Shown: positions 1 to 15,466 of the stretch, piece by piece | Layout: each line of letters opens with the position of its first letter | How positions within the stretch are numbered: position 1 is the first letter of the stretch | Origin: Yersinia kristensenii | Lineage (GTDB): Bacteria > Pseudomonadota > Gammaproteobacteria > Enterobacterales > Enterobacteriaceae | NCBI RefSeq assembly: GCF_900460525.1 | Contig: NZ_UHIY01000001.1 | Coordinates: 992,001-1,056,000, forward strand | Length of the DNA stretch: 64,000 bases | Direction: 5' to 3' | Translations under genes and position numbers: made by a program | The notes under the pieces: generated by a model | Told to the model about the DNA's origin: nothing | The model's database searches: none | The model's input: only the letters and a program-made list of their open reading frames with translations

Positions 1-304
1 AGCGCACAACCACCGCGGTTATTTCACCTATGCCACTGCCCATCAGTTGGGCAAGAATCGGTTTACCCGCCGTGCCCGAAGGCTCACCATCATCGGAAAA
101 ACCTAATTGCTGTGAATCTATAGGTGCTCCGGCAACAAAAGCCCAGCAATGATGCCGGGCTGTTGGATGCTGTTGCTTTATCTGCTGAATAAAATCTTTC
201 GCTTCATTCACCCCACTGGTATGCGCCAGCAAGGTGATGAATCGACTTTTTTTAATCTCTTCGCTGATAGTCACCGGCGCCGTAGGGATTAGATACGGCT
301 GCAT
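1..304 (-). CDS. yigZ: IMPACT-family protein YigZ, N-terminal part (cut by window edge)
   Basis: About 101 codons from the start to the window edge; the rest lies outside. The translation begins [20 protein letters not shown] and contains FSDDGEPSGTAGKPIL, the hallmark loop of the UPF0029/IMPACT family. E. coli YigZ has this fold and is about 205 residues; its biochemical role is not settled. The start ATG (304-302) overlaps the last base of the pepQ stop in a TAATG arrangement, so the two genes are probably translationally coupled. This pepQ-yigZ order matches E. coli. Confidence 0.9.
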   Translation of the reverse strand, partial: MQPYLIPTAPVTISEEIKKSRFITLLAHTSGVNEAKDFIQQIKQQHPTARHHCWAFVAGAPIDSQQLGFSDDGEPSGTAGKPILAQLMGSGIGEITAVVVR

Positions 305-1635
305 TAGGCCAGCTTCAGGTCGCGTGTCATGTTCTCGACCCGATTATCGTGAATAACGATATTGTCTTCTATACGAATACCACCATAAGGTTTCAGTGTT
401 TCGATAAGATCCCAATTGAAATGCTGACTGAATTCACCGGAGCGCCAAGGTGCCAATAAGGATTCGATAAAGTAGAGGCCAGGTTCAATGGTCAATACCA
501 TGCGCGGTTGCAGAATACGAGTGCAGCGTAGGTAAGGATATTTGGATGGCGCGCTGAGATGCGTCCCTTTATCATCCTGCATAAAACCAGCAGTATCATG
601 AACTTGCAACCCTAGAGGGTGACCCAGCCCGTGTGGTAAGAATGGGCAGGTAATACCTTGTTCGACCATCGCCTCTTCACTGATACCCGTCACCAAGTTA
701 TGAGTACGCAGCAACTTCGCAATACGCTGATGCATCTGAACATGATAATCGGTATAGCGCTCACCACTTTTAATGGTTTTAATCAGTTCAAGCTGTTCAT
801 TATTAAGGTCTTTGATCAATGCGGCAAAATCGTTTTCACTGTCTGCGGCATAAGTGCGGGTCAAGTCAGCAGCATAGCCATTATATTCCGCGCCCGCATC
901 CATCAGGAAACTACGCATTTCTGCCGGTGGCTGGTGTTGTAGCGTAGTGTAATGGAGTACAGCTGAATGTTCATTTAGCGCAACAATATTATCGTAGGGC
1001 ACATCAGTATCACGATGACCGGTAGCCATCAGATAAGCGAGGTTGATATCAAACTCACTCATACCGGACTGGAATGCTTCATGAGCTGCGCGATGCCCGG
1101 CAACTGCCGTTTTTTGCGCTTCACGCATGCAGGCCAGTTCATAATCTGTTTTATAAGAGCGGTAGAAATGCAGATAATCCAACACTGGCTGTGGATTAAT
1201 GTTTTCTGCACTGAAACCCAAGGCCTGGGCGCGTTCTTGAGCATATCCAATGTACGCAACTCGCTCGCGCTGTGCCGGTAACAGTTGTGCAATATCATTA
1301 GCGTTTGCCAATGGTTGGATATCAATGGCCTTGGTCCAGAAGCTGTCTGGAAGTGGCTCAACACTGTGCCAATAATCTACTGGGGAGTAAAACCATAACT
1401 TCGGCGTATTAACGCCATCAACCCATAACCAGCAGTTTGGAACTTGCGTCACTGGCACCCAAGCTTTGAATTGGGCATTAACTTTAAAAGGATAGTCACG
1501 GTCATCAAGGAAAATACGTTGCAACTCACCGGAATGAATCAATAAAGCATCTAACTGATGACGCTCTAACACCTCGCGAGTGCGTTGTTGTAGAGTGGAC
1601 AAATGTTCGTTATATAAAGAAGCCAGCGTTTCCAT
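304..1635 (-). CDS. pepQ: Xaa-Pro dipeptidase (prolidase) PepQ
   Basis: A cytosolic metallopeptidase that cleaves dipeptides with C-terminal proline. The 443-residue product has the E. coli length and near-identical sequence throughout. The pita-bread peptidase core carries the dinuclear metal ligands seen as [16 protein letters not shown] (two Asp, about 246 and 257), the His of [13 protein letters not shown], and the Glu residues of TIEPGLYF and GIRIEDN. The in-frame GTG at 1638 is rejected for the ATG at 1635, because a GAAGGG ribosome-binding site is spaced correctly for the latter. The gene is divergent from fadB and overlaps yigZ by one base. Confidence 0.96.
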   Translation of the reverse strand: METLASLYNEHLSTLQQRTREVLERHQLDALLIHSGELQRIFLDDRDYPFKVNAQFKAWVPVTQVPNCWLWVDGVNTPKLWFYSPVDYWHSVEPLPDSFWTKAIDIQPLANANDIAQLLPAQRERVAYIGYAQERAQALGFSAENINPQPVLDYLHFYRSYKTDYELACMREAQKTAVAGHRAAHEAFQSGMSEFDINLAYLMATGHRDTDVPYDNIVALNEHSAVLHYTTLQHQPPAEMRSFLMDAGAEYNGYAADLTRTYAADSENDFAALIKDLNNEQLELIKTIKSGERYTDYHVQMHQRIAKLLRTHNLVTGISEEAMVEQGITCPFLPHGLGHPLGLQVHDTAGFMQDDKGTHLSAPSKYPYLRCTRILQPRMVLTIEPGLYFIESLLAPWRSGEFSQHFNWDLIETLKPYGGIRIEDNIVIHDNRVENMTRDLKLA

Positions 1636-1961
1636 CACAGTACCCTTCGCTATTAGAACTTAATTTTTTAATCTTATCATAGTCACCGAGGCCATGTTTC
1701 GTCGACACTCATTCCATGATGTGATAACAACAATATCCAAAATAACTGACGCGATAACTCGCTCGCAAGTAAGCAATAAATCCATTTTTCATCCCCTCGA
1801 GACGCCTCGAATAAAATTGATGAAAATCAATTATGCCATCCGATTGACTGTGATCTTCACTGCAAAAAATCAATCTCTTGTTTGCAATTAATTAACAAAA
1901 TATCCACACTTCCTGAATATCTGGTCATACCAGATCACATGCGCTTATTCAGGAGATAGAT
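1636..1961. promoter_or_regulatory. Divergent pepQ/fadB promoter region
   Basis: This 326-bp AT-rich non-coding gap holds the promoters of pepQ (leftward) and fadBA (rightward). The only clear element is the FadR-type operator at its right end, described separately. A 65-codon reading frame at 1694-1891 has no family resemblance or ribosome-binding site and was not accepted as a gene. Confidence 0.6.
1919..1935. promoter_or_regulatory. FadR operator upstream of fadBA
   Basis: ATCTGGTCATACCAGAT is a perfect 7-3-7 palindrome and closely matches the E. coli fadB operator (ATCTGGTACGACCAGAT, from memory). It lies 26 bp before the fadB start. FadR bound here would repress beta-oxidation genes and be released by long-chain acyl-CoA. 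Confidence 0.85.
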
Positions 1962-5326
<3,365 letters not shown>

Positions 5327-5338
5327 CCCAAAAAACAT

Positions 5339-5362
5339 TAAGGGCCTGAATTCAGGCCCTTA
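5339..5362. terminator. 24-bp perfect palindrome after fadA
   Basis: A perfect palindrome centred on GAATTC (arm TAAGGGCCTGAA) begins 13 bp after the fadA stop. It would form a strong hairpin in the fadBA transcript but has no T-run directly after it. It probably protects the 3' end or acts with the terminator just downstream. Confidence 0.6.
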
Positions 5363-5385
5363 GACTGGAGTTTAGTTGCCGTTTT

Positions 5386-5410
5386 CCCGCCTGTCAGGGG
5401 CGGGCTTTTT
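5386..5410 (+). terminator. Rho-independent terminator of fadBA
   Basis: Stem CCCGCC / GGCGGG (5386-5391 with 5399-5404), 7-nt loop, followed by CTTTTT. It lies between the convergent fadA and fre genes, ending 3 bp before the fre stop codon. Confidence 0.85.
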
Positions 5411-5412
5411 AC

Positions 5413-6114
5413 TCAGATAAAAGCAAAGGCATCTCCATAGATATTGGATTCCAATGCGCCGCGTTCTGCACAAAAACGCTCACGAGCAATCTTTGCCATT
5501 TCGAAGCGACCCGCAATATAAATATCCTGCTCGGCAAGAGAACCGTAGTCTTGCAGCACGGCACTCAGAACCGTTCCGGTACGGCCGCGCCAATCCTCTT
5601 CCGGCTGCTCAACCACAGGGATAACTTTCAACTGCGAATATTTTATCGACAGCGCTTCCAGTTCGCTGAGATCATATAAATGTATAGCTTCGCGCCCTCC
5701 CCAATAGATGGAAACTTCGCGATCAGGTTGCTCAGCTAATGCCGCCAATAAAATGGAACGCGCATAGGAAAAACCTGTACCACCGGCAATCAGAACCAAT
5801 GGACGATGACTGCCCTCACGGAACCACGCCTCACCATGTGGGATATCTACATCCAGCGTTTTCTCTTTCAGAATTCTATCCATCACCGCCATAGCATACA
5901 GATTGAGCTCCGAAGCCCCGATATGCAGCTCGATGAAATCTTTTTCCAGTGGCGTAGACGCCATAGAGAATGGGCGTTTATCACGTTCGTCCATGACGAC
6001 CATCAAATATTGTCCAGCACGGAAAGAAAATGCAGATGCAGGCACCAATTGCACCCGGTACACCGTATCGGTAATGGCCTCTACGGAGGTTACTTTACAG
6101 CTTAAAGTTGTCAT
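5413..6114 (-). CDS. fre: NAD(P)H-flavin reductase Fre
   Basis: Reduces free flavins with NAD(P)H; in E. coli it supplies reduced flavin to ribonucleotide reductase activation and other acceptors. The 233 residues from [14 protein letters not shown] match E. coli Fre in length and sequence. The FAD/FMN-binding beta-barrel carries RPFSMAS. The NAD-binding half carries the [12 protein letters not shown] loop and YWGGRE. A longer frame reaches 6156, but the family start is at 6114. It is 54 bp downstream of ubiD and probably co-transcribed with it. Confidence 0.96.
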   Translation of the reverse strand: MTTLSCKVTSVEAITDTVYRVQLVPASAFSFRAGQYLMVVMDERDKRPFSMASTPLEKDFIELHIGASELNLYAMAVMDRILKEKTLDVDIPHGEAWFREGSHRPLVLIAGGTGFSYARSILLAALAEQPDREVSIYWGGREAIHLYDLSELEALSIKYSQLKVIPVVEQPEEDWRGRTGTVLSAVLQDYGSLAEQDIYIAGRFEMAKIARERFCAERGALESNIYGDAFAFI

Positions 6115-6168
6115 GCCTTCCCTCTGTCGGGTCATCAAATGCAAAACTAAGGACAAAATGGACGCCGG

Positions 6169-7665
6169 TTAGCGTTTCGTCTCTTTGTCACTGAAAATGG
6201 CGAGCTCGTCCCAAATAGCATCAACGCGGGCGCGGACTTCTTCATCCATTTTAATTGGACGCCCCCATTCACGCGGAGTCTCTGCTGGCCATTTGTTGGT
6301 GGCATCCAGCCCCATTTTCGATCCTAAACCGGAAACCGGCGAGGCGAAATCCAAGTAATCTATTGGCGTATTTTCAATTAATACCGTATCGCGGGAAGGA
6401 TCCATTCGGGTCGTAATCGCCCAAATAACATCATTCCAATCACGAGCATTAATGTCATCGTCACAGACAATAACAAATTTTGTATACATAAACTGACGTA
6501 AAAATGACCAAACACCCATCATCACGCGTTTAGCATGACCAGCATACTGTTTTTTGATTGTTACCACGGCGAGACGATATGAACATCCCTCGGGTGGTAG
6601 ATAAAAATCAACAATCTCGGGGAATTGCTTTTGCAAAATAGGAACAAATACTTCATTCAGCGCAACACCCATCACCGCCGGTTCATCCGGAGGACGGCCA
6701 GTATAAGTTGAATGATAAATCGCGTCTTTACGTTGAGTAATATGTGTGACGGTAAAGACAGGGAAGCTATCAATCTCGTTGTAATAGCCGGTATGATCCC
6801 CGTAAGGGCCTTCCGGTGCCATCTCACCCTGCTCAATATATCCTTCCAATACAATTTCTGCACTTGCAGGAACTTCAAGCGAGTTGGAAAGACATTTTAC
6901 GACTTCGGTTTTATGCCCGCGTAATAAACCAGCAAAAGCATATTCAGACAGTGTATCTGGCACGGGCGTTACTGCAGCCAAAATAGTTGCAGGATCAGCC
7001 CCCAGTGCGACGGCTACCGGGAAACGTTCACCGGGATGTGCTTCACACCATTCTTGATAATCCAAAGCACCGCCACGATGGGATAACCAGCGCATAATCA
7101 ACTTATTTTTTCCCAGAACTTGTTGGCGATAAATACCCAAATTCTGGCGCTCTTTATGCGGCCCACGGGTAACCGTCAAGCCCCAAGAAACTAATGGAGC
7201 AGCATCCTCAGGCCAACAGTGCATAACAGGGATTCGGCTTAGATCGACATCCGCGCCCTCCCATACTTGCTCTTGGCACGGGGCGGAGCTTAAGCATTTC
7301 GTCGGCATATTCAATACCTGCTTGAATTTCGGCAGTTTATCGAATAAATCGCGAAAACCTTTTGGCGGATCGGGCTCTTTCAGGAAAGCTAACAGCTTGC
7401 CGACATCGCGCAGTGCACTGACATCTTCTTGCCCCATTCCCATAGCAACCCGTTTGGCCGTGCCAAACAGATTACACAGCACTGGCATACTGTAGCCTTT
7501 CGGATTCTCAAAAAGTAATGCAGGCCCACCAGCACGCAAAGTGCGATCGGCAATTTCTGTCATTTCCAGATAGGGATCAATAGGCTGGCTAATACGTTTA
7601 AGTTCACCCCTCTGTTCCAGCAACGAGAGGAAGTCACGTAAGTCACGGTATTTCATGCTGATCAT
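6169..7665 (-). CDS. ubiD: 4-hydroxy-3-polyprenylbenzoate decarboxylase UbiD
   Basis: Decarboxylates 3-octaprenyl-4-hydroxybenzoate in ubiquinone synthesis, using prenylated FMN made by UbiX (not in this window). The product is about 498 residues and matches E. coli UbiD nearly end to end. [14 protein letters not shown] and [21 protein letters not shown] form the cofactor/substrate region. Three in-frame ATGs are possible (7689, 7665, 7656). None has a strong ribosome-binding site; 7665 gives [12 protein letters not shown] and a near-family length, so the exact start is uncertain. Operon with fre; divergent from rfaH. Confidence 0.95.
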   Translation of the reverse strand: MISMKYRDLRDFLSLLEQRGELKRISQPIDPYLEMTEIADRTLRAGGPALLFENPKGYSMPVLCNLFGTAKRVAMGMGQEDVSALRDVGKLLAFLKEPDPPKGFRDLFDKLPKFKQVLNMPTKCLSSAPCQEQVWEGADVDLSRIPVMHCWPEDAAPLVSWGLTVTRGPHKERQNLGIYRQQVLGKNKLIMRWLSHRGGALDYQEWCEAHPGERFPVAVALGADPATILAAVTPVPDTLSEYAFAGLLRGHKTEVVKCLSNSLEVPASAEIVLEGYIEQGEMAPEGPYGDHTGYYNEIDSFPVFTVTHITQRKDAIYHSTYTGRPPDEPAVMGVALNEVFVPILQKQFPEIVDFYLPPEGCSYRLAVVTIKKQYAGHAKRVMMGVWSFLRQFMYTKFVIVCDDDINARDWNDVIWAITTRMDPSRDTVLIENTPIDYLDFASPVSGLGSKMGLDATNKWPAETPREWGRPIKMDEEVRARVDAIWDELAIFSDKETKR

Positions 7666-7937
7666 TTCGGCGGCTAGGTGATGCGCCATTATAGGCTGTC
7701 TTTATAGCAGTTGCTGTCTTTTTGTTAAAAATGAATGCAGGCGAACTCGAAAAAATATCATGTCGTTATTGACTATTTGTTATCAATATTCACAAAAAAA
7801 GATAGCGGACTCTCGATAATAAATATGATTAAATTCTTATATAACAAATAGATATAATAAAACATACTTTTCCCTTACTGTATATGTATCCCCATTTTTG
7901 TTATGCTGTCAGGTAGTAGCTAAAGGCATATGAAATT

Positions 7938-8426
7938 ATGAAACACTGGCATTTGTTATATTGTAAACGCGGTCAACTTTTGCGTGCTAAAGAGCATCTA
8001 GAGCGACAAGAGGTGAATTGCTGGACACCAATAGTCACTATTGAAAAGATAGCCCGTGGAAAACGAACTGAAATGACGGAAGCACTATTCCCAAATTATC
8101 TGTTTGTGGAGTTTGATCCGGAACATATTCATACCACAACAATAAGCGCCACCCGAGGGGTTAGCCACTTTGTGCGATTTGGCGTACAGCCCGCGGTAAT
8201 CCCAGCGATCGTTATTACTGAGATGCAATCCCATACTGCGGATAAAATAATTGATCCAGGAATGCCCACTCCTGGCGATGTCGTGACAATTACTGAGGGT
8301 ATTTTTTCCGGTTTACACGCGATTTATACCGAACCGGATGGCGAAGCTCGTTCAATGTTGTTACTGAATATGCTCAATAGCCAAGTGCTACAAAGCTTGG
8401 ATAATCGTCAGTTCGAAAAACAGTAA
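7938..8426 (+). CDS. rfaH: Transcription antitermination protein RfaH
   Basis: A NusG paralogue that joins RNA polymerase at ops sites and allows long, surface-polysaccharide-type operons to be transcribed and translated. Exactly 162 residues, as in E. coli. The N-terminal NGN domain begins [20 protein letters not shown] and includes FPNYLFVEF and [11 protein letters not shown]. The C-terminal KOW-type domain, which switches between helical and barrel folds in the family, begins near [10 protein letters not shown]. It is a single-gene unit with a 272-bp AT-rich gap upstream and a terminator downstream. Confidence 0.96.
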   Translation: MKHWHLLYCKRGQLLRAKEHLERQEVNCWTPIVTIEKIARGKRTEMTEALFPNYLFVEFDPEHIHTTTISATRGVSHFVRFGVQPAVIPAIVITEMQSHTADKIIDPGMPTPGDVVTITEGIFSGLHAIYTEPDGEARSMLLLNMLNSQVLQSLDNRQFEKQ

Positions 8427-8443
8427 AACTCTTAATTAACAAA

Positions 8444-8481
8444 CCCAAGATAGGTATTTCAGTACCTACCTTGGGGCTTTT
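8444..8481. terminator. Terminator between convergent rfaH and hemB
   Basis: Stem CCCAAGATAGGTA (8444-8456) pairs with TACCTACCTTGGG (8463-8475) with one mismatch and a 6-nt loop. It is followed by GCTTTTATT. The position suits termination of rfaH, and the hairpin could also serve hemB from the other side. Confidence 0.8.
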
Positions 8482-8497
8482 ATTACTACCAAAGCAA

Positions 8498-9529
<1,032 letters not shown>

Positions 9530-9534
9530 CTAAC

Positions 9535-10317
9535 TCAAACCAACCGGAAAATCCGGCGGGCGTTTTCATCAGTTTTCTGCCCTAGCCATTGAGGGTCTTC
9601 TTGTCGCCAGACAGCAACCTGCTGGACGATATGAGGCAGAAAGCAGGGTTCATTGCGACGAGATGTAGGTTTAGGATGTATATCCCGTGGCAATAAATAC
9701 GGGGCATCGGTTTCTAGCAGTAATTGCTGGACAGGAATACGCGGCAACAACGCCCTCAATTCAAGGCCACGACGTTCATCGCAAACCCAACCAGTGATAC
9801 CGATAGATAAGCCCAATGCCAGACAGGCATCCAATTCATCAGCAGTGCCGGTAAAACAATGCACAACAGCTGCGGGAATTTTATCTAGCCAGGGTGAAAG
9901 TAAAGCAATGAAACGATCATGCGCTTCTCTGCAATGTAAGAACACCGGTAAAGAGAGTTCAGCCGCTAAGGCAAGCTGTGCGGTAAAGGCAACTTCTTGC
10001 TCAGCTGAAGTAGAAAAATTGCGGTTAAAATCCAACCCACATTCACCGATAGCAACGACTGCGGCATGTGCTGCCAATACCCGAATTTGCTGCTCCACAC
10101 CTTTTTGCCAAGTGCTCGCATGATGGGGATGAACACCGGCGGTTGACCAGCAATATCCCGGGTAGGCTGCCGCAAGCTCAAGGGCAGCCTGGCTTTCTTT
10201 TGCATCGGTACCGGTAATCAGCATACCGGCGACCCCTGCATCTTTTGCGCGTGCCACGACTTGAGGCCAATCTTTTACAAATTGTGAACTGGTTAAGTTC
10301 ACACCGATATCAAACAT
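9535..10317 (-). CDS. tatD: TatD family metal-dependent DNase
   Basis: A cytosolic TIM-barrel metallohydrolase; E. coli TatD is a 3'-5' exonuclease, not a component of protein export despite its operon. 260 residues, as in E. coli. Metal-binding and active-site segments are visible in order: [34 protein letters not shown] and [11 protein letters not shown]. It follows tatC with a 55-bp gap that holds a hairpin at 10336-10352, so its expression may be lower than that of tatABC. Confidence 0.95.
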   Translation of the reverse strand: MFDIGVNLTSSQFVKDWPQVVARAKDAGVAGMLITGTDAKESQAALELAAAYPGYCWSTAGVHPHHASTWQKGVEQQIRVLAAHAAVVAIGECGLDFNRNFSTSAEQEVAFTAQLALAAELSLPVFLHCREAHDRFIALLSPWLDKIPAAVVHCFTGTADELDACLALGLSIGITGWVCDERRGLELRALLPRIPVQQLLLETDAPYLLPRDIHPKPTSRRNEPCFLPHIVQQVAVWRQEDPQWLGQKTDENARRIFRLV

Positions 10318-10335
10318 AAACGTCCCAAAACAGAA

Positions 10336-10352
10336 GCCGCCCAGAGGGCGGC
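10336..10352 (-). terminator. Hairpin between tatC and tatD (possible attenuator)
   Basis: Reading on the minus strand, GCCGCCC-TCT-GGGCGGC is followed by TTCTGTTTT. The T-run is broken, so partial termination after tatABC with read-through into tatD is the likely effect. Confidence 0.55.
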
Positions 10353-10372
10353 TAAAATATCAAAGTAGAAAT

Positions 10373-11152
10373 TTAAGACTCTTTAGGATGATTATCGACT
10401 TCTTCATCCTCTTCCTCAATAACGGTGCGGCGTTGTTTGCCGGTATAAAAGCGGGCAAAGAACACGCCCACTTCAAATAACAGATACATCGGAATCGCTA
10501 ACAGTGTCTGTGACAGTACATCCGGTGGGGTAAGGAGCATTCCTACCACAAAAGCTCCAACAAACACATAAGGCCGTTTTTTCTTCAATGCTTCAGGTGT
10601 TGTCACCCCCGCCCAGCACAAAAGAATTATCGCAATCGGAACTTCAAAAGAAATACCAAAAGCCATAAAAAGCGCCATAACGAAATCAAGATATTTGGTG
10701 ATATCCGTCGCGATTAACACACTTTCCGGCGCTGTTTTGGCAAAAAAACCAAAAGCTAATGGGAAAACAATAAAATAGGCAAATGCCATTCCCAGATAAA
10801 ATAAGAAGCTGCTGGATATCAACAGTGGAACCATCAAGCGGCGCTCATGCTTATACAGAGCAGGGGCGATAAAAGCCCAAACTTGATAGAGGATCATCGG
10901 CGCTGAAACAAATACTGAGACCATCATGGTCAATTTAATCGGGGTAAAGAACGGCGACGCGACATCTGTTGCAATCATACTAGAACCAGCAGGCAGTTGT
11001 TTGATCAAAGGCGCTGAAACCAGGTGATAAATATCATTGGCAAAAAAAACCAATACGCAAAAAACCACTAAAATAGTGATGATGCAATTCAATAACCGCT
11101 TACGCAATTCTATTAAATGAGTAATAAGGGGTTGGGTATCATCAACAGCCAT
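10373..11152 (-). CDS. tatC: Sec-independent protein translocase subunit TatC
   Basis: The polytopic inner-membrane receptor that recognises twin-arginine signal peptides together with TatB. 259 residues. The N-terminus [23 protein letters not shown] has the conserved LIELRKR(L) motif, and six hydrophobic segments follow. The conserved cytosolic segment is [10 protein letters not shown], and the periplasmic loop is [13 protein letters not shown]. The C-terminal tail is acidic. It starts 2 bp after the tatB stop and is the third gene of tatABC. Confidence 0.97.
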   Translation of the reverse strand: MAVDDTQPLITHLIELRKRLLNCIITILVVFCVLVFFANDIYHLVSAPLIKQLPAGSSMIATDVASPFFTPIKLTMMVSVFVSAPMILYQVWAFIAPALYKHERRLMVPLLISSSFLFYLGMAFAYFIVFPLAFGFFAKTAPESVLIATDITKYLDFVMALFMAFGISFEVPIAIILLCWAGVTTPEALKKKRPYVFVGAFVVGMLLTPPDVLSQTLLAIPMYLLFEVGVFFARFYTGKQRRTVIEEEDEEVDNHPKES

Positions 11153-11154
11153 GT

Positions 11155-11811
11155 TTACCGATCGCCGCCATGTTGGTGAGTTCGAGGTTGGTCAGCACGA
11201 AGTGAATCTGTGCTATGGGTGTCAACTGTGGCAGTTTTTGCCTTAGTTACAGGAATGCTAGTAACAGGAACAGGTTCCCTATCTACAGAAAGGGTTGATG
11301 CAGAAAACACCTCAACCTGAGCAATGGATTTTTCATCGTCATCTGGAGCAGTTCCAACCGCTACCGGAGTGATCACTTTATCAGTATCAGTACTCGGAGC
11401 TTGAGGTGATGCCTGCACCTGCGTCGCTGATTCAGCAGGTGTAACACCATCATGAATCGCTTCTGGTTCGGTCACTAGTGGATTATGGATCGTATGTGGT
11501 GCTTCCGAGCCGATGTCAGAATGATAAGAACGTTTTAGCGCTTCAGCGGCTTCTTTCAGTTCATCCATTGAAGCTTTCAGCTCAGGTGTCAAGTTCTGCA
11601 AACCCGCCTCTTCTGCTTTTTTCAGGCTATCTTGCAACTCTTGTATCTTCAGCTCTTGTGCTAATTCGTTTTGCACTGTTGCCGCAAGTGAACGCAATGT
11701 ACGAATCCAACCAGCAACCGTCCTTACCGCTACCGGTAGTCGTTCTGGCCCAAGGACGACCAGCCCGATCACCAGCACCAGTAGCAGTTCACTAAACCCG
11801 ATATCGAACAC
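11155..11811 (-). CDS. tatB: Sec-independent protein translocase subunit TatB
   Basis: Forms the TatBC receptor for folded, twin-arginine-signalled proteins. The start codon is GTG (11811), as in E. coli, giving [21 protein letters not shown]: a single N-terminal membrane span followed by [10 protein letters not shown] and an amphipathic helix. At 218 residues it is longer than the 171-residue E. coli protein. The extra length lies in the low-complexity Pro/Thr/Ser-rich tail after about residue 105, which is poorly conserved in the family. Confidence 0.96.
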   Translation of the reverse strand: MFDIGFSELLLVLVIGLVVLGPERLPVAVRTVAGWIRTLRSLAATVQNELAQELKIQELQDSLKKAEEAGLQNLTPELKASMDELKEAAEALKRSYHSDIGSEAPHTIHNPLVTEPEAIHDGVTPAESATQVQASPQAPSTDTDKVITPVAVGTAPDDDEKSIAQVEVFSASTLSVDREPVPVTSIPVTKAKTATVDTHSTDSLRADQPRTHQHGGDR

Positions 11812-11814
11812 AGC

Positions 11815-12081
11815 TTATCCCTGCTCTTTGTCGTGGCTCTTAGACTCTTCAGCTTTAGCAACTGGCTGCTGCTTTTCAGTAATCGAGTTTGCAAAATCAG
11901 CATCGTTACTGGTTTTATTAGCATCCGTTGGTGGAGTTTGTGGCTCATCACCTATAGCCTTTTTAAAACCTTTGATGGATGCACCCAAGTCTGACCCTAA
12001 TGTCCGCAGTTTGTTAGTACCAAACAGTAGAACAACAATCACGGCAATGATTAATAACTGCCAAATACTTATACCACCCAT
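11815..12081 (-). CDS. tatA: Sec-independent protein translocase subunit TatA
   Basis: The pore-forming Tat component. 88 residues from the ATG at 12081, which has GAGGTG upstream; the in-frame TTG at 12102 is rejected. Layout is typical: membrane span [19 protein letters not shown], hinge, amphipathic helix [21 protein letters not shown], then a charged disordered tail. It is the first gene of tatABC; the 200-bp gap to ubiB should hold the operon promoter. Confidence 0.96.
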   Translation of the reverse strand: MGGISIWQLLIIAVIVVLLFGTNKLRTLGSDLGASIKGFKKAIGDEPQTPPTDANKTSNDADFANSITEKQQPVAKAEESKSHDKEQG

Positions 12082-12281
12082 TACATTCACCTCTATATAC
12101 AAGGGTTATTCCACAGAGGGCCGCATTATACGCCATATTACCTCTGTGAAGATCTATCTAACTTACCGCATTTTGAACTAGCGCATAGCTTCTTGAACAA
12201 ATAAGTGACTTGTTGAATAACTTTTACATCAATCACCTACCATACAATAATCTATCTACAGCTTCTTTTAGCAATAAGTCA

Positions 12282-13913
12282 TTAACTAGTTCGTCGCCAA
12301 CCAATAAGCCAAGCCAATACTCCAGCGACAATGAATCCAGTTGAAATTTCTGCTGCATCGGCCAAGAATAAAATGGTACCACTGACTAATAGTGTAGCGC
12401 CAACACCGAATAAATACCGTGATTGCCCCTGACGTTGCTGCTGACCTTGCATTTGAGTTGTGAGCTTATCGACACTTTGCTGTAGTAATTTATGCTGCTG
12501 CAAGCTGTCATAAACAAGCTCTGGTAACTCAGGGAACTTTTCCGCCCAGAATGGTGCCTTCTCTTTCAATGCACGAATAACCGCAGGAAGCCCGACCTGA
12601 TCCCGCAGCCAGCTTTCCAGGAAAGGTTTTGCGGTCGTCCAGAGATCAAGTTGCGGGTAGAGCTGACGCCCTAAACCTTCAACATACAATAGCGTTTTCT
12701 GTAGTAAAACCAGCTGTGGTTGAACTTCCATATTAAAGCGACGTGCTGTATTAAAGAGATTCAACAACACATGGCCGAATGATATTTCTGCCAATGGTTT
12801 TTCGAAAATAGGTTCACAAACGGTACGAATAGCGAATTCAAAATCTTCAACATTAGTGTCACGGGGAACCCAACCGGAATCAACGTGCAGTTCAGCAACG
12901 CGTCGATAATCCCGATTAAAGAAAGCAATAAAATTTTCAGCGAGATAGCGTTTATCTGCTTTATTCAGTGAACCGACGATACCGCAATCAATACCGATAT
13001 AAAGTGGGTCGTGAGGATGCTCATAACTGACAAAGATATTCCCCGGGTGCATATCTGCATGGAAAAAACTGTCACGGAAAACCTGAGTGAAGAAGACTTG
13101 AACCCCGCGCTCCGCCAACAATTTCATATTGGTGCCTTGATTTTCAAGGGCTGTAATATCTGACACGGGAATACCGTAAATTCTCTCCATCACCAATACG
13201 CTTTCCCGGCAATAATCAGAATAGACCTCAGGAATATAGAGCATTGGACTAGCTTCAAAATTACGGCGCAACTGAATAGCATTAGCGGCTTCACGCAGTA
13301 AGTTCAATTCATCAAGCAGTGTTTTTTCGTATTCACGTACCACTTCACGCGGGCGTAGTCTGCGACCATCAGGTAACAGCTTAGGGACCCAACCAGCCAA
13401 ACGATACATCAAGCGTACATCTGCTTTGATAATCGGCAAGATATCAGGACGAATGACTTTGAGTACAACTTCCTGGCCGTTTTCTTTTAAACGCGCAGTA
13501 TGTACCTGAGCAATGGAAGCAGAGGCTAAAGCTTCCTGCTCAAAATCATCAAACCATGTTTCTAGCGGCCCGCCCATCGCAATTTCAATATACTTGCGTG
13601 CAAGCGCACCATCAAATGGAGCGACTCTATCCTGTAATAGAGCAAGTTGATCGGCAATTTCAGGGGGGAAAAGGTCACGGCGAGTCGACATCATCTGACC
13701 AAATTTGATCCAGACAGGTCCTAGCTCCTGCAAAGCAAGACGTAAACGCTCCCCTAGCGGCTTATCTTTATGACGATTAGGCAACCAGAAAAATAAATGA
13801 CGTCCAATACGCAATGGCAGCGTCAAACGTATATTCGGGATTAACTCATCCAGCCCGTAGCTCAAAAAAACCCGAATGATAAGATACAGGCGCCGAAGTT
13901 CTCCTGGCGTCAT
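12282..13913 (-). CDS. ubiB: Ubiquinone biosynthesis regulatory kinase-like protein UbiB
   Basis: An ABC1/ADCK/UbiB-family atypical kinase needed for ubiquinone synthesis in enterobacteria. 543 residues. The family KxGQ motif is seen in [16 protein letters not shown]. The kinase core follows, with [10 protein letters not shown] as catalytic-loop equivalent and [10 protein letters not shown] as metal-binding segment. Two hydrophobic membrane spans occur at the C-terminus (about 500-538). Its ATG overlaps the ubiJ stop as ATGA, so ubiE-ubiJ-ubiB are coupled. Confidence 0.96.
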   Translation of the reverse strand: MTPGELRRLYLIIRVFLSYGLDELIPNIRLTLPLRIGRHLFFWLPNRHKDKPLGERLRLALQELGPVWIKFGQMMSTRRDLFPPEIADQLALLQDRVAPFDGALARKYIEIAMGGPLETWFDDFEQEALASASIAQVHTARLKENGQEVVLKVIRPDILPIIKADVRLMYRLAGWVPKLLPDGRRLRPREVVREYEKTLLDELNLLREAANAIQLRRNFEASPMLYIPEVYSDYCRESVLVMERIYGIPVSDITALENQGTNMKLLAERGVQVFFTQVFRDSFFHADMHPGNIFVSYEHPHDPLYIGIDCGIVGSLNKADKRYLAENFIAFFNRDYRRVAELHVDSGWVPRDTNVEDFEFAIRTVCEPIFEKPLAEISFGHVLLNLFNTARRFNMEVQPQLVLLQKTLLYVEGLGRQLYPQLDLWTTAKPFLESWLRDQVGLPAVIRALKEKAPFWAEKFPELPELVYDSLQQHKLLQQSVDKLTTQMQGQQQRQGQSRYLFGVGATLLVSGTILFLADAAEISTGFIVAGVLAWLIGWRRTS

Positions 13914-14563
13914 TGTTTTGTCTCCATGGTGACCAATCTGGCAGTCAAAGCCTCGGTTGCTCGAGCGGTGGCATCAACCTCTTCGTTAAACCACACAACT
14001 TCCAGCGGCGCTGGCGCCATTTTCCATTCTTCGGTTATTGCTTCAGCCAAGTAATTTTGCTGCTGTTGCAACTGCTTACTGAGAAAACGGCTACTTTTTT
14101 GTACTGCCTGCCCAATGGTTTCTGCTGCTATATCTCCAATATAGGGGGCCAGCCATTCTGCTGGCTCCCACTCGGCAAGATCTAATAACGTAACAAGCTG
14201 TTGAACCACCTGAATATCACCTTCGACAATCAGCTCACTACTACGCATCAAAGATGAAAGCTGCTGACGGTCACGCAATTTCACCAGCACAGCAATATCT
14301 GTTTTCACTATGCAGTCCGCATCACCATCCCATTGACTTAAAACATCAACCTGCCGTTCGCTAAATACTAATAACAGAGGAAAGCTCACCTCACGTAACT
14401 CGATACGCAGGACTTTCCCTGCTAAACGTAAACGTGCAGCTTTTAGGCTTTTATCGCGAAAGAGCACACTATTTAGTGACGTTTCTATAGCAGCTGTTAT
14501 TAATGGCGACAACAAAGTTGGTTTCAATAAAAAAGGTTTAAATATCAGTGACTTTAGCAGCAT
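13910..14563 (-). CDS. ubiJ: Ubiquinone biosynthesis accessory factor UbiJ
   Basis: An SCP2-domain lipid-binding protein that, with UbiK, helps organise the aerobic ubiquinone-synthesis complex. The product is 217 residues from the ATG at 14563. That ATG is preferred over 14569 because AGGGAA lies about 10 nt before it. [38 protein letters not shown] and [12 protein letters not shown] align with E. coli UbiJ. The N-terminus is about 17 residues longer than the E. coli protein. Confidence 0.93.
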   Translation of the reverse strand: MLLKSLIFKPFLLKPTLLSPLITAAIETSLNSVLFRDKSLKAARLRLAGKVLRIELREVSFPLLLVFSERQVDVLSQWDGDADCIVKTDIAVLVKLRDRQQLSSLMRSSELIVEGDIQVVQQLVTLLDLAEWEPAEWLAPYIGDIAAETIGQAVQKSSRFLSKQLQQQQNYLAEAITEEWKMAPAPLEVVWFNEEVDATARATEALTARLVTMETKQ

Positions 14564-14577
14564 AACCATATTCCCTG

Positions 14578-15333
14578 TTAAAACTTGAAACCCCGATGTA
14601 ACGCAACAATACCACCGGTTAAATTGGAATAGGTTACGTTTTCAAAACCGGCATCTATCATCATACCTTTGAGTGTTTCTTGGTCAGGGTGCATCCGAAT
14701 AGATTCTGCCAAATAACGGTAGCTTTCAGAGTCCTGCGCCACAAGTTCACCAATCTTAGGCAAAATATGGAAGGAGTAAGCATCATAGGCTTTGCTCAAT
14801 GGTGCCAAAAGAGGTTTGGAAAACTCTAGAACCAACAAACGGCCTCCGGGCTTTAATACCCGGAACATAGAACACAGGGCCTTTTCTTTTTCGGTTACAT
14901 TTCGCAAGCCAAATGAAATGGTTATGCAATCAAAGTAATTATCAGGGAAAGGCAAAGCTTCAGCATTAGCCTGTACATAGCTGACATTACCAACAATACC
15001 TTTATCACGCAGCTTTTCACGGCCCATTCGCAACATTGACTCATTGATATCGGCCAAAACCACTTCACCCTGCTCACCTACCAAGCGAGAGAATTTAGCA
15101 GTCAAATCTCCGGTGCCGCCAGCCAGATCCAATACCCGTTGACCGCGCCGAACACCGCTACAATCAATGGTAAAACGCTTCCAAATACGATGAACACCGA
15201 ATGACATAAGGTCATTCATCAGATCATATTTGGCAGCTACGGAATGAAAAACTTCTGCCACCATGCCTTCTTTCTGTTCTTTGGCTATGGTGCGAAAACC
15301 AAAATGAGTGGTTTCCTTCTCCTGATCTACCAT
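14578..15333 (-). CDS. ubiE: Bifunctional ubiquinone/menaquinone C-methyltransferase UbiE
   Basis: SAM-dependent C-methylation of the demethylmenaquinone and 2-polyprenyl-6-methoxy-benzoquinol rings. 251 residues from ATG 15333, the E. coli length. An in-frame TTG would extend the frame to 15357 but has no ribosome-binding site. SAM-binding motif I is [15 protein letters not shown], post-I is [11 protein letters not shown], and [12 protein letters not shown] and LEFSKP follow. It is the first gene of the ubiE-ubiJ-ubiB operon. Confidence 0.97.
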   Translation of the reverse strand: MVDQEKETTHFGFRTIAKEQKEGMVAEVFHSVAAKYDLMNDLMSFGVHRIWKRFTIDCSGVRRGQRVLDLAGGTGDLTAKFSRLVGEQGEVVLADINESMLRMGREKLRDKGIVGNVSYVQANAEALPFPDNYFDCITISFGLRNVTEKEKALCSMFRVLKPGGRLLVLEFSKPLLAPLSKAYDAYSFHILPKIGELVAQDSESYRYLAESIRMHPDQETLKGMMIDAGFENVTYSNLTGGIVALHRGFKF

Positions 15334-15466
15334 TTTCTGTGCCTGCTTTTCAGTCAATTTTTCGAGGAATTGTACCAGAACTCCGATGAAAGCCCCATCT
15401 CACTTGGTATTAAGGTAACTGCTTAATCACAGCTTTCTCAACATCATACAGAAGAGGAACATGCAA

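Noticed and set aside
1694..1891. 65-codon frame in the pepQ/fadB gap
   Set aside because: No ribosome-binding site, no family likeness, and it lies in a promoter region.
9653..10123. 156-codon open frame on the plus strand
   Set aside because: Antisense to tatD, no recognisable domain.
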